Assembly (NCBI GenBank): GCA_023432235.1 | Contig: JAEYUX010000060.1 | Span: 1-40,725 of the forward strand | Length of the DNA: 40,725 nucleotides | Direction: 5' to 3' | DNA from: Actinomycetes bacterium | GTDB taxonomy: Bacteria; Actinomycetota; Actinomycetes; Actinomycetales; Demequinaceae | Shown: positions 5,751 to 14,498 of the stretch, one piece after another | Layout of the letters: every line of letters starts with the position of its first letter | Position numbering within the stretch: the first letter of the stretch is position 1 | Notes under the pieces: model-generated | Database searches by the model: none | Seen by the model: only the letters and a program-made list of their open reading frames with translations | What the model was told of the DNA's origin: nothing | Position numbers and translations under genes: made by a program

Positions 5751-8267
5751 ATGGCCGACATTTCCAACGAACGCACCAAGCGACTTGGGCATCGTGCCGA
5801 CGCTGTGGTTCCGCTGTCGACGTATCGCCTCCAGTTGACCCCGGATTTCACATTTGCCGATGCCGAGGCTCATCTGCCGTACTACTCGTCACTTGGCGTC
5901 AGCCACCTCTACCTCTCCCCCATCCTCACCGCCGCTCCCGGTTCGACGCACTTCTACGACGTTGTTGACCACTCCCACATTGCCGCGTCTCTTGGCGGTG
6001 TGGACCAGCTCCGGTCGCTCGCGAAGGCCGCCCACGCCGCAGGTCTCGGGCTCGTTGCGGACGTGGTGCCGAACCACATGGCCGTGCCGACGCCCGTTTA
6101 TCACAACCGCGCGCTCTGGTCAGTGCTCGCTGAGGGCAAGGACTCTCCTTACGCCCACTGGTTCGATGTCGACTGGTCGAGCCAAGACGGCGTTCTCATG
6201 CCTGTGCTCGGAGACCGCATCGGTTCAATCCTTGCTCGCGGCGAATTGACTCTCGATTCGATGGTGGTTCCCGGCTTCGCTGAAGCGGGCGAGGTGCCGG
6301 TACTGCGCTACTTCGACCATGTGCTGCCCGTTCGCGAGGGCACGGAGAATCTGCCGCTCGACGCGCTTGTCACCGAGCAGCATTACCGCCTTGCCTACTG
6401 GCGCGTCGCCAATGAGGAACTCAACTACCGCCGATTCTTTGATGTGGGCTCGCTCGTCGCTGTACGCGTGGAAGATCCTGACGTTTTTGAGGCCACCCAC
6501 CGCACGATCATTGACCTTGTTGCCGATGGCACGCTCGACGGGTTACGCATTGACCATCCGGATGGCCTTGCCGACCCCGCGGGTTACATTGCGCGCTTGT
6601 CAGAGGCAACGAATGGCGCATGGATTGTTGTCGAGAAAATCCTCGAGGACGAGGAACGCCTGCCCTCGTCGTGGAAGACGGCGGGAACGACGGGTTACGA
6701 CGCGTCGTGGCGCATCGGCGCGCTGTTGAGGGATGCCGCAGGTTCCGCTCCCCTTGCGGGCATTCTGTATCAACTGACCGGTGACGCGATGGGCGCATTG
6801 CCGCATCTCATCGACGACGCGAAACGCGAGATTGTTGCCGAGTCACTCACGTCCGAGGCGCGGCGCCTCGCTACCCTCGCGCACGACGTCTGCCGCACCG
6901 ATGTGCGCCTCCGCGACCACACGTGGGCGGCGCTCTACGACTGCTTGCGGACCATGCTCGTCGCCTTTGGCCGGTACCGCGCTTACGTCGTACCGGGCAC
7001 CCCCGCCAAGCCGGCCTCTCTCGATGCGATCGACCACGCAGCAAACCGCGCACGTGCTCTTCTCGATGAGGAACGTCACGAGACTCTCGACGTGGTGATC
7101 GACCTGCTCAAAGGTCTAGAAGTTGGTTCTGCAGGCCGCACACACGATTCCCAGCGGGCCGAGCTCATCACCCGTTTCCAGCAAGCCTGCGGCGCCGTCA
7201 TGGCGAAGGGAGTCGAGGACACGGCCTATTACCGGTGGACCCACCTCTTGCCACTGTGCGAAGTCGGTTCCCCTGCAGGCCGTTTTGCGCTTCCCCCGTC
7301 GTCATTCCACGCCTGGGCGGCTGAGCAGCAAATGACGTACCCGCATGCAATGACCACCCTCACGACTCACGACACCAAGCGCTCGGAAGACATTCGTGCG
7401 CGCCTCGGTGTTCTCAGTGAGGTGCCCGATCAATGGGATGCGTGGTTAACCCGGGTACGCACCGCGACAGCCGAGCTGCGGCCAACGGAGCTCGACGGGC
7501 GCATGGAGAACCTGTGGTGGCAGACGCTCGTGGGTACCGTTGCCGCCGACGGCTCACTCATGGAATGGGACCGCCTCGAGGGATACCTCACGAAGGCGAT
7601 GCGTGAGGCGAAGACTCATACGAGCTGGGTGCGCGTCAACGAGCCATACGAGAACGCCGTCCAGTGGTTTGCTCAAGCGACTCATGCCGATCCGCTCGTC
7701 CGGGACATGGTCGCTGAGTGGACCGGATTGACAAGCGACGGTGCGCGGGTAGCGATTCTCGCGCAGAAACTGATCCACCTCACGATGCCTGGAGTGCCTG
7801 ACGTGTATCAAGGCACTGAGATGGTGCGCCCGCTCCTCGTCGACCCCGACAATCGCCTCCCGGTCGACAACGCTGCTTTGCAGAGCGAATTCGAGAAGTT
7901 GTCTCGCGGGGCCAAGCCGCGCTCGCTCGACGAAGAAAAGTTGCACGTCACTACCGCGGCGCTTCATGCACGCCGGGCACATCCAGGTGCCTTCGTTGGC
8001 GAATCAGCCGGGTACGTACCTTTGCCGTCTTCGAGCGGACATGCTGTTGTCTTCGCTCGCACGGACAACGATGAGCCGCGTGTCATCACCGTCGCGACCC
8101 GGCTCGGTATTGAGCTTGACAGGCTCGGCGGTTGGGGCGAGCACACCGTCACCTTGCCCGCGGGTGTCTGGCGTGACGAACTCACTGGCGCCGAATTCGA
8201 GGGCGGCACCGTCAGCCTTGCGGCGATCCTCAGGGCCCTTCCAGTCGCGCTGTTGGAGCGCCAATGA
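5751..8267 (+). CDS. treY: Malto-oligosyltrehalose synthase
   Basis: This cytosolic GH13 enzyme turns the reducing-end alpha-1,4 bond of maltodextrin into an alpha,alpha-1,1 bond, giving maltooligosyltrehalose. The protein has 838 residues. The N-terminal STYRLQL (23-29) is diagnostic of TreY. The TIM barrel carries DVVPNHM (104-110), the nucleophile Asp268 in GLRIDHPDGL, the acid/base Glu295 in VVEKIL, and a late TTHDTKRSEDIR segment. Later GMPDVYQGTE-like residues (PGVPDVYQGTE) close the barrel. The ATG at 5751 follows GAGAGG by five bases. It overlaps treZ by four bases (ATGA), so both are made together. A glycogen debranching gene (treX/glgX) is absent from the window. Confidence 0.96.
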   Translation: MADISNERTKRLGHRADAVVPLSTYRLQLTPDFTFADAEAHLPYYSSLGVSHLYLSPILTAAPGSTHFYDVVDHSHIAASLGGVDQLRSLAKAAHAAGLGLVADVVPNHMAVPTPVYHNRALWSVLAEGKDSPYAHWFDVDWSSQDGVLMPVLGDRIGSILARGELTLDSMVVPGFAEAGEVPVLRYFDHVLPVREGTENLPLDALVTEQHYRLAYWRVANEELNYRRFFDVGSLVAVRVEDPDVFEATHRTIIDLVADGTLDGLRIDHPDGLADPAGYIARLSEATNGAWIVVEKILEDEERLPSSWKTAGTTGYDASWRIGALLRDAAGSAPLAGILYQLTGDAMGALPHLIDDAKREIVAESLTSEARRLATLAHDVCRTDVRLRDHTWAALYDCLRTMLVAFGRYRAYVVPGTPAKPASLDAIDHAANRARALLDEERHETLDVVIDLLKGLEVGSAGRTHDSQRAELITRFQQACGAVMAKGVEDTAYYRWTHLLPLCEVGSPAGRFALPPSSFHAWAAEQQMTYPHAMTTLTTHDTKRSEDIRARLGVLSEVPDQWDAWLTRVRTATAELRPTELDGRMENLWWQTLVGTVAADGSLMEWDRLEGYLTKAMREAKTHTSWVRVNEPYENAVQWFAQATHADPLVRDMVAEWTGLTSDGARVAILAQKLIHLTMPGVPDVYQGTEMVRPLLVDPDNRLPVDNAALQSEFEKLSRGAKPRSLDEEKLHVTTAALHARRAHPGAFVGESAGYVPLPSSSGHAVVFARTDNDEPRVITVATRLGIELDRLGGWGEHTVTLPAGVWRDELTGAEFEGGTVSLAAILRALPVALLERQ

Positions 8268-10066
8268 CAGCCCCTGCTCCCGTGCGGGTGTGGGCACCAC
8301 AGGCGTCACATGTCGCGGTGCATGTGCGCGCGCCTGGCAGCCTGGCCGACGCTGCCCCCGTCATCCTCGACATGGAGCGCGGCACTGGCGGCTGGTGGAA
8401 CGGGCCGACGCTACCGCCAGGGACCGATTACGCCTTTACCGTGGACGGGTCGGGCCCCTTCCCCGATCCACGTAGCGCCTGGCAGCCACATGGAGTCCAC
8501 GGCTTTTCTCGTGTGTTCGACGCCTCCGCACACCGGTGGAGCGATGACGCATGGCAAGGACGCGACGCGCTCGGCGCCGTCACGTATGAACTCCATGTCG
8601 GCACGTTCACGCCAGCCTGCACACTCGATGCGATCGTGGGCCACCAACTGGAGGACCTCGCGAGCAAGGGAATCGAAATGATCGAGCTGATGCCGCTCGC
8701 CGCGTTCCCAGGCAATCGCGGATGGGGCTACGACGGTGTCGCCTTGTATGCCGTCCATGACACGTATGGAGGCCCCGCGGCACTGCAGCGGCTCGTTGAT
8801 GCTGCCCACAGCGTCGGCATCGGAGTGTGCCTCGACGTCGTCTACAACCACCTCGGCCCTGACGGCAACTACTTGGGCCAGTACGGGCCCTACTTCACCG
8901 ACGCGCACGAAACTCCGTGGGGTTGGGCCGTCAATCTCGACCAGGAGGGTTCGGAAGGAGCGCGCGAGTTCATCATCGACAACGCGCTCCGCTGGTTTGA
9001 GGACTTCCATATCGATGCCTTGCGGCTCGATGCGGTCCACGCTCTCGTTGACGACTCCCCCGTCCACATCCTCGCTGAGTTGTCACAGCGGACTGCCAAT
9101 CTGTCACAACAACTCGGCCGCCCTCTGTCCCTTATTGCCGAGTCAGACGAGAACCTGCCCGCCACGGTCACCCCGTTAGGCGAGAAGGCGCCCGATGGCG
9201 CCCCTGGGCGAGGAATGACCGCCCAGTGGGCAGACGACGTCCACCACGCGCTCCACGCCTATCTCACCGGCGAACGGCACGGCTACTACGTTGATTTCGG
9301 CTCAATCGAGACTCTCGACAAGGCGTATCGGGAGGTCTTTGTCCACGACGGCACGATGTCGACCTTCCGGGGCCGACACTGGGGCGCTCCGGTTCCACCC
9401 GACATGGACCGACGCCGATTTGTTGTGTTCGCGTCGAACCACGATCAAGTGGGCAATCGCGCTCTTGGTGACCGGCCAGCGTCCTCGCTCAGCCCTGGTG
9501 GACAAGCGGCCTCACTCGCTCTCGTACTCCTTAGCCCGTTCACACCGATGCTCTTCATGGGTGAGGAGTACGGAGAGACACGTCCCTTCATGTTCTTCAC
9601 GGATCACGCAGAGCCTCTCGGCACCGCTGTGTCTGAAGGCCGCATGAGCGAGTTCGCTGGCCACGGGTGGGAAGCGCTGTACGGCGGTGACATTGAGGTC
9701 CCAGATCCGCAAGATCGCGACACCTTCATGCGCTCCAAGCTTGGGGCAGGCATCGCGGCGAGCACTGCAACGCAGCGCGCCCTCGAGTCGTGGTTTGCGA
9801 CTGTGATGGCGGCTCGGGACCTCACGCTGCGTCCAGGGGCGTGGGACCGATTCTCGGCCGGTGCTTATGAAGTTGCTCCGCGCCAACTTGTCATGACGGG
9901 TCCGGTTGAGGTGAGGGCGAATCTCTCGAATGCGCCAATGCCGGTGACCGGCCGGGTCATTGCCGTATTCGGCGTCGACGGCTCCCCCGCCGATTTCACG
10001 GAACTACCGCCCGACGCTGTCGCCCTCATCGACTCGTCCGCTTCCAACGCGGCTACGCAGCAGTAG
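8264..10066 (+). CDS. treZ: Malto-oligosyltrehalose trehalohydrolase
   Basis: This GH13 enzyme releases trehalose from maltooligosyltrehalose made by TreY. The protein has 600 residues. An N-terminal CBM48-like beta domain (about 5-85) precedes the barrel. The barrel shows GNRGWGYDGVALYAV (150-164), DVVYNHLGP (191-199), nucleophile Asp256 in DALRLDAVHA, acid/base Glu293 in LIAESDEN and the conserved FASNHDQVGNR. The ATG sits in the ATGA overlap with treY. Its 3' end overlaps the convergent zapE by 14 bases, leaving no room for a terminator. Trehalose from this pathway is a compatible solute and stress protectant; regulation is not visible. Confidence 0.96.
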   Translation: MTAPAPVRVWAPQASHVAVHVRAPGSLADAAPVILDMERGTGGWWNGPTLPPGTDYAFTVDGSGPFPDPRSAWQPHGVHGFSRVFDASAHRWSDDAWQGRDALGAVTYELHVGTFTPACTLDAIVGHQLEDLASKGIEMIELMPLAAFPGNRGWGYDGVALYAVHDTYGGPAALQRLVDAAHSVGIGVCLDVVYNHLGPDGNYLGQYGPYFTDAHETPWGWAVNLDQEGSEGAREFIIDNALRWFEDFHIDALRLDAVHALVDDSPVHILAELSQRTANLSQQLGRPLSLIAESDENLPATVTPLGEKAPDGAPGRGMTAQWADDVHHALHAYLTGERHGYYVDFGSIETLDKAYREVFVHDGTMSTFRGRHWGAPVPPDMDRRRFVVFASNHDQVGNRALGDRPASSLSPGGQAASLALVLLSPFTPMLFMGEEYGETRPFMFFTDHAEPLGTAVSEGRMSEFAGHGWEALYGGDIEVPDPQDRDTFMRSKLGAGIAASTATQRALESWFATVMAARDLTLRPGAWDRFSAGAYEVAPRQLVMTGPVEVRANLSNAPMPVTGRVIAVFGVDGSPADFTELPPDAVALIDSSASNAATQQ

Positions 10067-11033
10067 CGCCCTCGGTGGGTTCGCTCATCGCGGCAAGTCT
10101 CGACAATGCGCGGAAGTACTTCTTGCGATATCCGCCGGCGAGCATGTCGGGAGTGAAGATGTCGCCAAGCGACGCCCCACTTGCGACGATGCTGGCGTCA
10201 GCGTCGTACAGACGGTCAACCAGGTTGACGACACGCAGCGCCTGGGTCTGATCGGCCAACGGCGCGACATTCCTGATCCCGAGCCAGCGCACCCCCTCGA
10301 TATACGCACCCAGACGGCTCGGGTGGACATGGGCGAGATCATCAACAAGTTCTTGCCACTCGACCACATACCCGCCCCATTTGTCGGCAACACCGGTGAC
10401 GTCAGCGTCGGACGCAACCGTGAACGTCATCTCGCCGCGATGGCGGTAATCGGGCCCGTCGATCGTCACGACCTCAAAGACCGTGGCGAGGGCTTGAATC
10501 TCTCTCTTGAAGTCCTCCGCCGCGAAGCGGCCCATACCAAGCGACTCTGGCAACGTGTTCGAGGTCGCCGCGAGGGCAACCCCTGCGTCGGCAAGTTCCC
10601 GCATGAGGCGCGCCATCAACACGGTGTCGCCCGGATCATCAAGCTCAAACTCATCGATGCACACAACGCGGAACTCGCTCAGCGCTGCGCGGGCATTCTG
10701 GAAGCCCAGCGCCCCGACGAGGTGGGTGTACTCAACGAAAGTGCCGAACGCTGCCCTGTCGCCTAATTGCGTCGCAAGCGCGGCGAGCAAGTGCGTCTTG
10801 CCGACCCCGAAGCCACCATCGAGGTAGATGCCTTTGCCGGCAGAGCTTCGCCGAAACTTCCCCGCCGCGGCCCCAGCAAAACGGCGAACGCGATCGCGAC
10901 CCTCCCGTTGAGACGGAAAGTCCGGATCCGGGCGATACGTGTCGAAGGTCGCGTCGCCGAAATGTGCAGGGACGCGGAAGCGCCGAAGTAGCGCCTCCGC
11001 GTCCAACACAGGCCTGCGGCCCACCAACGTCAC
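10053..11033 (-). CDS. zapE: ZapE/AFG1-family P-loop ATPase
   Basis: A 326-residue AFG1/LACE1-like ATPase. The P-loop GGFGVGKT is at 73-80, the Walker B VVCIDEFELDD at 123-133, and the family's RFAAEDFKREI segment follows at about 169-179. In Escherichia coli ZapE acts on the FtsZ ring; the actinobacterial role is not established, so the function is by family. The GTG at 11033 is preceded by GAGGTGA four bases upstream. It follows gnd by 55 bases on the same strand and may be cotranscribed. The 3' end overlaps treZ tail to tail. Confidence 0.9.
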   Translation of the reverse strand: MTLVGRRPVLDAEALLRRFRVPAHFGDATFDTYRPDPDFPSQREGRDRVRRFAGAAAGKFRRSSAGKGIYLDGGFGVGKTHLLAALATQLGDRAAFGTFVEYTHLVGALGFQNARAALSEFRVVCIDEFELDDPGDTVLMARLMRELADAGVALAATSNTLPESLGMGRFAAEDFKREIQALATVFEVVTIDGPDYRHRGEMTFTVASDADVTGVADKWGGYVVEWQELVDDLAHVHPSRLGAYIEGVRWLGIRNVAPLADQTQALRVVNLVDRLYDADASIVASGASLGDIFTPDMLAGGYRKKYFRALSRLAAMSEPTEGATAA

Positions 11034-11088
11034 TTCATCACCTCGTGACTCTCAACGCGGATGCGACGCGACAAGCGGACCTGAAGGC

Positions 11089-12522
11089 TTACGCCTCGAC
11101 CTCAGTGCGGTCCCCCGACCACAGCGTGTGGAAGGTGCCGTCACCGTCGATGCGCTTGTAGGTGTGAGCGCCAAAGAAGTCGCGCTGGCCCTGGATGAGA
11201 GCGGCAGGCAGACGCTCGGCGCGCAGCGAGTCGTAGTACGCCAACGAAGACGAGAAGGCGGGAGTGGGCACGCCAGCAAGCGCGGCCTGCGCAACAACCC
11301 GGCGCCACCCAGATACACCCTCAGCGACCGCTTCGGTGAAGTACGGGTCGACAAGCAGGGAGGGAAGCGCGGGGTTACGCTCATACGCCTCGGTGATGCG
11401 GTTGAGGAACCGTGCCCGGATGATGCAGCCACCGCGCCAGATGCGCGCCATTGCTCCACGGTCGATGTTCCAGTCGTACTCTTCCGAGGCGGCCTGGATC
11501 TGATCGAATCCCTGGGCGTAGGCGACAACCTTCGATGCGTAGAGGGCAACGCGAACGTCCTCGATGAAGCCGTCGCGGTCCTTGATGTGGAACTCGCCTG
11601 CGGCGCCGGTCAGCACCTCGCGTGCAGCGACGCGCTGGGCCGTCTGGCTCGAGATGGCACGCGCGAAAGTGGCCTCCGCGATACCCGTGACGGGCACACC
11701 GAGGTCGAGAGCGTTCTGAACGGTCCAGCGGCCGGTGCCCTTCTGACCCGCCTGGTCCTGGATGACGTCGACGAGCGGCTTGCCAGTCTTCGCGTCAACC
11801 TGCTTCAGCACCTCGGCGGTGATCTCAATGAGGAAGCTCTCGAGGTCGCCCTCATTCCATTCCTCGAAGATCGCCCCAATTTCGGCCGGCGTCAGGTCGA
11901 GGCCCTCGCGAAGCAGGTGGTAGGCCTCGGCAATGAGCTGCATGTCCGCATATTCGATGCCGTTGTGCACCATCTTGACGAAGTGGCCGGCGCCGTCGGG
12001 GCCCACGTGCGTGCAGCAGGGCACGCCATCGACCTTCGCAGAAATCTTCTCGAGGATCGGGCCCAGAGAGGCGTAGGACTCGGCGGGGCCACCCGGCATG
12101 ATCGACGGACCAAGGAGAGCGCCCTCTTCACCACCGGAAACCCCGGAACCGACAAAGTGAATGCCCTGCTCGCGCAACGCGGCCTCACGGCGGCGCGTGT
12201 CCGGGTAGTGGGCGTTTCCGGCATCGACAATGATGTCGCCTTCATCGATAAGCGGCACGAGAGCGTCGATGACAGCGTCGGTTGGACCACCGGCCTGCAC
12301 CATGATGACGATCTTGCGTGGCTTCTCAAGCGAGGCCACGAAGTCCTCGAGCGTCTCCGAACCGATGAACGTGCCTTCATCGCCGTGCTCGTCAACGAGT
12401 GAGCGCATCTTTTCGGGGCTTCGGTTATGAACCGCAACGGTGAAGCCATTACGAGCGAAGTTTCGAGCCAAATTCCGGCCCATCACGGCCAGACCGGTCA
12501 CACCAATTTGCGCAAGCGCCAT
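11089..12522 (-). CDS. gnd: 6-phosphogluconate dehydrogenase (decarboxylating)
   Basis: The oxidative pentose-phosphate enzyme that converts 6-phosphogluconate to ribulose 5-phosphate, CO2 and NADPH. The protein has 477 residues, the long homodimeric type. The N-terminal Rossmann motif GVTGLAVMGRNLARN (7-21) is followed by VHNRS, where Arg favours NADP. The substrate-binding signature VGSGVSGGEEGA lies near 126-137, and the catalytic lysine lies in GHFVKMVHNGIEY near 183-195. The C-terminal helical domain ends with the typical RDFFGAHTYKRID. The ATG at 12522 follows AAGGAAG. A TAGGCT -10-like element lies at 12555-12560. Confidence 0.96.
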   Translation of the reverse strand: MALAQIGVTGLAVMGRNLARNFARNGFTVAVHNRSPEKMRSLVDEHGDEGTFIGSETLEDFVASLEKPRKIVIMVQAGGPTDAVIDALVPLIDEGDIIVDAGNAHYPDTRRREAALREQGIHFVGSGVSGGEEGALLGPSIMPGGPAESYASLGPILEKISAKVDGVPCCTHVGPDGAGHFVKMVHNGIEYADMQLIAEAYHLLREGLDLTPAEIGAIFEEWNEGDLESFLIEITAEVLKQVDAKTGKPLVDVIQDQAGQKGTGRWTVQNALDLGVPVTGIAEATFARAISSQTAQRVAAREVLTGAAGEFHIKDRDGFIEDVRVALYASKVVAYAQGFDQIQAASEEYDWNIDRGAMARIWRGGCIIRARFLNRITEAYERNPALPSLLVDPYFTEAVAEGVSGWRRVVAQAALAGVPTPAFSSSLAYYDSLRAERLPAALIQGQRDFFGAHTYKRIDGDGTFHTLWSGDRTEVEA

Positions 12523-12554
12523 GTCACTTCCTTGCTGGGAGGGGTACGGGACAA

Positions 12555-12585
12555 AGCCTAGAGGGTGTCGCGCCCGGCGGTGTAA
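12555..12585 (-). promoter_or_regulatory. Putative gnd promoter
   Basis: TAGGCT (12555-12560) with TTACAC (12580-12585) nineteen bases upstream on the minus strand. The leader would be about 25 bases and carry the visible Shine-Dalgarno. The spacing is longer than ideal. The 7-bp inverted repeat GGGTACG/CGTACCC at 12542-12548 and 12601-12607 brackets this region. Confidence 0.35.
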
Positions 12586-12629
12586 CCGGCCATCGCGTGG
12601 CGTACCCGAGCGTGCACGTGTGCCCCCCG

Positions 12630-12635
12630 TAGGCT
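12630..12635 (+). promoter_or_regulatory. Leaderless -10 element of the DUF3000 gene
   Basis: TAGGCT ends six bases before the ATG at 12642, which places the expected transcription start at the A of the start codon. No Shine-Dalgarno is present. The 8-bp palindrome CGTGCACG (12611-12618) lies close to the -35 position. Confidence 0.5.
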
Positions 12636-12641
12636 TCCCGT

Positions 12642-13196
12642 ATGGATGCCACGGCCGTTCCGGTCGCGTTCCGCGAGGCGCTCAACTCCCTCGGCCGGGC
12701 GCGCACACGGCGCGACGTGCGTTTGGTCGAGACGCCTGCGCCGTCGCGAATCGCTCCGTACGCCGTGGCCGTCAATGGAGTGGTACTTCCCGAGACGCTT
12801 GAGACCACCGGACGCTTTGTCGCGTTGCACGATCCTGCAGGCCAAGAACCGTGGGGCGGTACATTTCGGGTTGTAGCACTTGTACAAGCACGAGTTGATG
12901 CCGAGGTGGGGCGAGACGATTTGTGGGCGGACGCCGCGTGGTCATGGCTTGACGAGGCGCTTTCTGGCGTTGAGCACTCCCAGCTCGGTGGAACGGTGAC
13001 CAAGGTGGTTTCTCGCTCATTTGGCCAGCTTGCAGAGAAGGACGACGAGGTGACGGTGGAATTGCGCGTGTCATGGACGCCCCATGACGCTGACCTCGGA
13101 TTGCACATCGTCGCGTGGACTGAGTTGCTCGCGATGTGCGCGGGCGTTCCCCCAGCACCCGAAGGCGTGTCTGTATTGCCGGGAGGACACGTATGA
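12642..13196 (+). CDS. DUF3000 family protein
   Basis: A 184-residue soluble protein of unknown function, recognised as the actinobacterial DUF3000 family by its composition and by its position directly upstream of RNase D, as in Mycobacterium Rv2680-Rv2681. Visible features are an N-terminal VPVAFREALNSLGRAR, a central PWGGTFRVVALVQARVD and WTELLAMCAGVPP near the C-terminus. There is no signal peptide or membrane segment. The ATG at 12642 is probably leaderless. Its stop overlaps the RNase D start (ATGA, 13193-13196), so the two are coupled and may act in the same RNA-related process; that is inference. Confidence 0.88.
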   Translation: MDATAVPVAFREALNSLGRARTRRDVRLVETPAPSRIAPYAVAVNGVVLPETLETTGRFVALHDPAGQEPWGGTFRVVALVQARVDAEVGRDDLWADAAWSWLDEALSGVEHSQLGGTVTKVVSRSFGQLAEKDDEVTVELRVSWTPHDADLGLHIVAWTELLAMCAGVPPAPEGVSVLPGGHV

Positions 13197-14491
13197 GCGT
13201 TGCCGACGCCGGCGAGGCACACACTGCTGGCGCTGACGAGCCCGAAGGCCCACCGCCTGTCCTGCTGACCGCTCCCGAGGGCGGAGTACCGCCAATTGTC
13301 GACACGCCCGAGGGGCTTAAGCGCGTCATCGCGGCGTTTGCCGCCGGAACTGGGCCGGTTGCGGCCGACGCTGAACGTGCCTCGGGCTTCCGCTATGGAC
13401 AGGCCACGTATCTCGTTCAGTTCAAGCGCGAAGGGGCAGGAATTGCGCTGATCGACACCGCCGCTCTCTCCGACCTCAGTGGCCTGAACGAGGCGCTCCA
13501 GGGCGTCGAGTTTGTCTTCCACGCAGCAAGTCAGGACCTGCCTGGCATGCACACTCTCGGTTTGCACCCGACATCGCTCTTCGACACCGAACTGGCGGCA
13601 CGCCTCCTGGGATGGGCCAAAGTTGGCCTCGCGTCGGTGATTGAAAAGGAACTTGGCTTCACCTTGGCCAAGGAGCATTCGGCACAGGACTGGTCGATGC
13701 GTCCGTTGCCGGATTCATGGCTTGCATACGCCGCTCTCGATGTGGAGCTCCTCTTGCCATTGCGCGATGCGCTTGCCGCCCATCTCGATGCCGCGGGCAA
13801 GTCCGAATGGGCAGCACAAGAGTTTGAGGCGGTGCGGTTGGCTCCCCCTGCTGAGCCGCGCGTCGATCCGTGGCGACGGACCTCTGGCACCCATACCGTG
13901 CGCGACACCCGTGGTCTCGCGATTGTGCGAGCACTGTGGGAGGAGCGCGACAAGGAGGCTCAGCGTCGTGACGTGACGCCTGGGCGTGTGCTTCGCGATG
14001 CCGCAATCATTGCGGCCGCGCGGGACAAACCCGCCTCGTTTGAGGCTCTCGTCGAGATTCCCGAGTGGCGCACCAAAGGCACCCGCCGCGCTGCGCCTCA
14101 CTGGTGGCCCGTCATTGAGGCGGCATTGCGTCTTCCCGACAACCAGTTGCCAGCCCGCCGTGCTCCTCAAGGCGACGGTCCGCCACCGGCGCGGGCTTGG
14201 GCGGATAAACGGCCCGAGGCAGCGGCGCGACTTGAGCAGGCACGCACCGAACTCATCACCATTGCCGAGCGTTACAGCGTGCCCCTTGAGAACCTTCTCC
14301 AGCCGGATGCGCTCCGGCGAGCATGCTGGGAATACCAATCCGGAGGCGAGGAGTGGGTGCGAACCTTCCTTGCTACGCGCGGTGCGCGTCAGTGGCAGAT
14401 TGACCTCACCGCCCCTGCCATCGCGCAAGCCTTTGTCAACGCGCACGTCCTTGGCGCCGTCAACATCGATGCGGCCTTAGCCGACGACTGA
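13193..14491 (+). CDS. rnd: Ribonuclease D family 3'-5' exonuclease with HRDC domain
   Basis: A DEDD-type 3'-5' exoribonuclease, probably acting in tRNA or small RNA 3'-end maturation. The protein has 432 residues from the ATG at 13193. Catalytic acidic residues are visible as Asp59 and Glu61 (AADAERA), Asp115 (AASQDLP) and Asp183 (YAALDVELL). An HRDC domain covers about 210-300 (RGLAIVRALWEERDKEAQRRDVTP begins it), and a second helical region follows. The start is fixed by the ATGA overlap with the DUF3000 gene and by GGGAGGA upstream; a longer start at 13136 would run inside the upstream gene. The N-terminal 30 residues are acidic and proline-rich. It ends seven bases from the convergent dxs. 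Confidence 0.92.
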   Translation: MSVADAGEAHTAGADEPEGPPPVLLTAPEGGVPPIVDTPEGLKRVIAAFAAGTGPVAADAERASGFRYGQATYLVQFKREGAGIALIDTAALSDLSGLNEALQGVEFVFHAASQDLPGMHTLGLHPTSLFDTELAARLLGWAKVGLASVIEKELGFTLAKEHSAQDWSMRPLPDSWLAYAALDVELLLPLRDALAAHLDAAGKSEWAAQEFEAVRLAPPAEPRVDPWRRTSGTHTVRDTRGLAIVRALWEERDKEAQRRDVTPGRVLRDAAIIAAARDKPASFEALVEIPEWRTKGTRRAAPHWWPVIEAALRLPDNQLPARRAPQGDGPPPARAWADKRPEAAARLEQARTELITIAERYSVPLENLLQPDALRRACWEYQSGGEEWVRTFLATRGARQWQIDLTAPAIAQAFVNAHVLGAVNIDAALADD

Positions 14492-14498
14492 GGTCCGC

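Noticed and set aside
10939..12402. A 487-codon plus-strand open frame opposite gnd
   Set aside because: It lies antisense to a secure gene with all expected motifs. Long antisense frames are common in GC-rich coding DNA, and the translation has no recognisable domain.
12524..13678. A 384-codon minus-strand open frame opposite DUF3000 and RNase D
   Set aside because: It is antisense to two coupled, recognised genes and has low-complexity composition.
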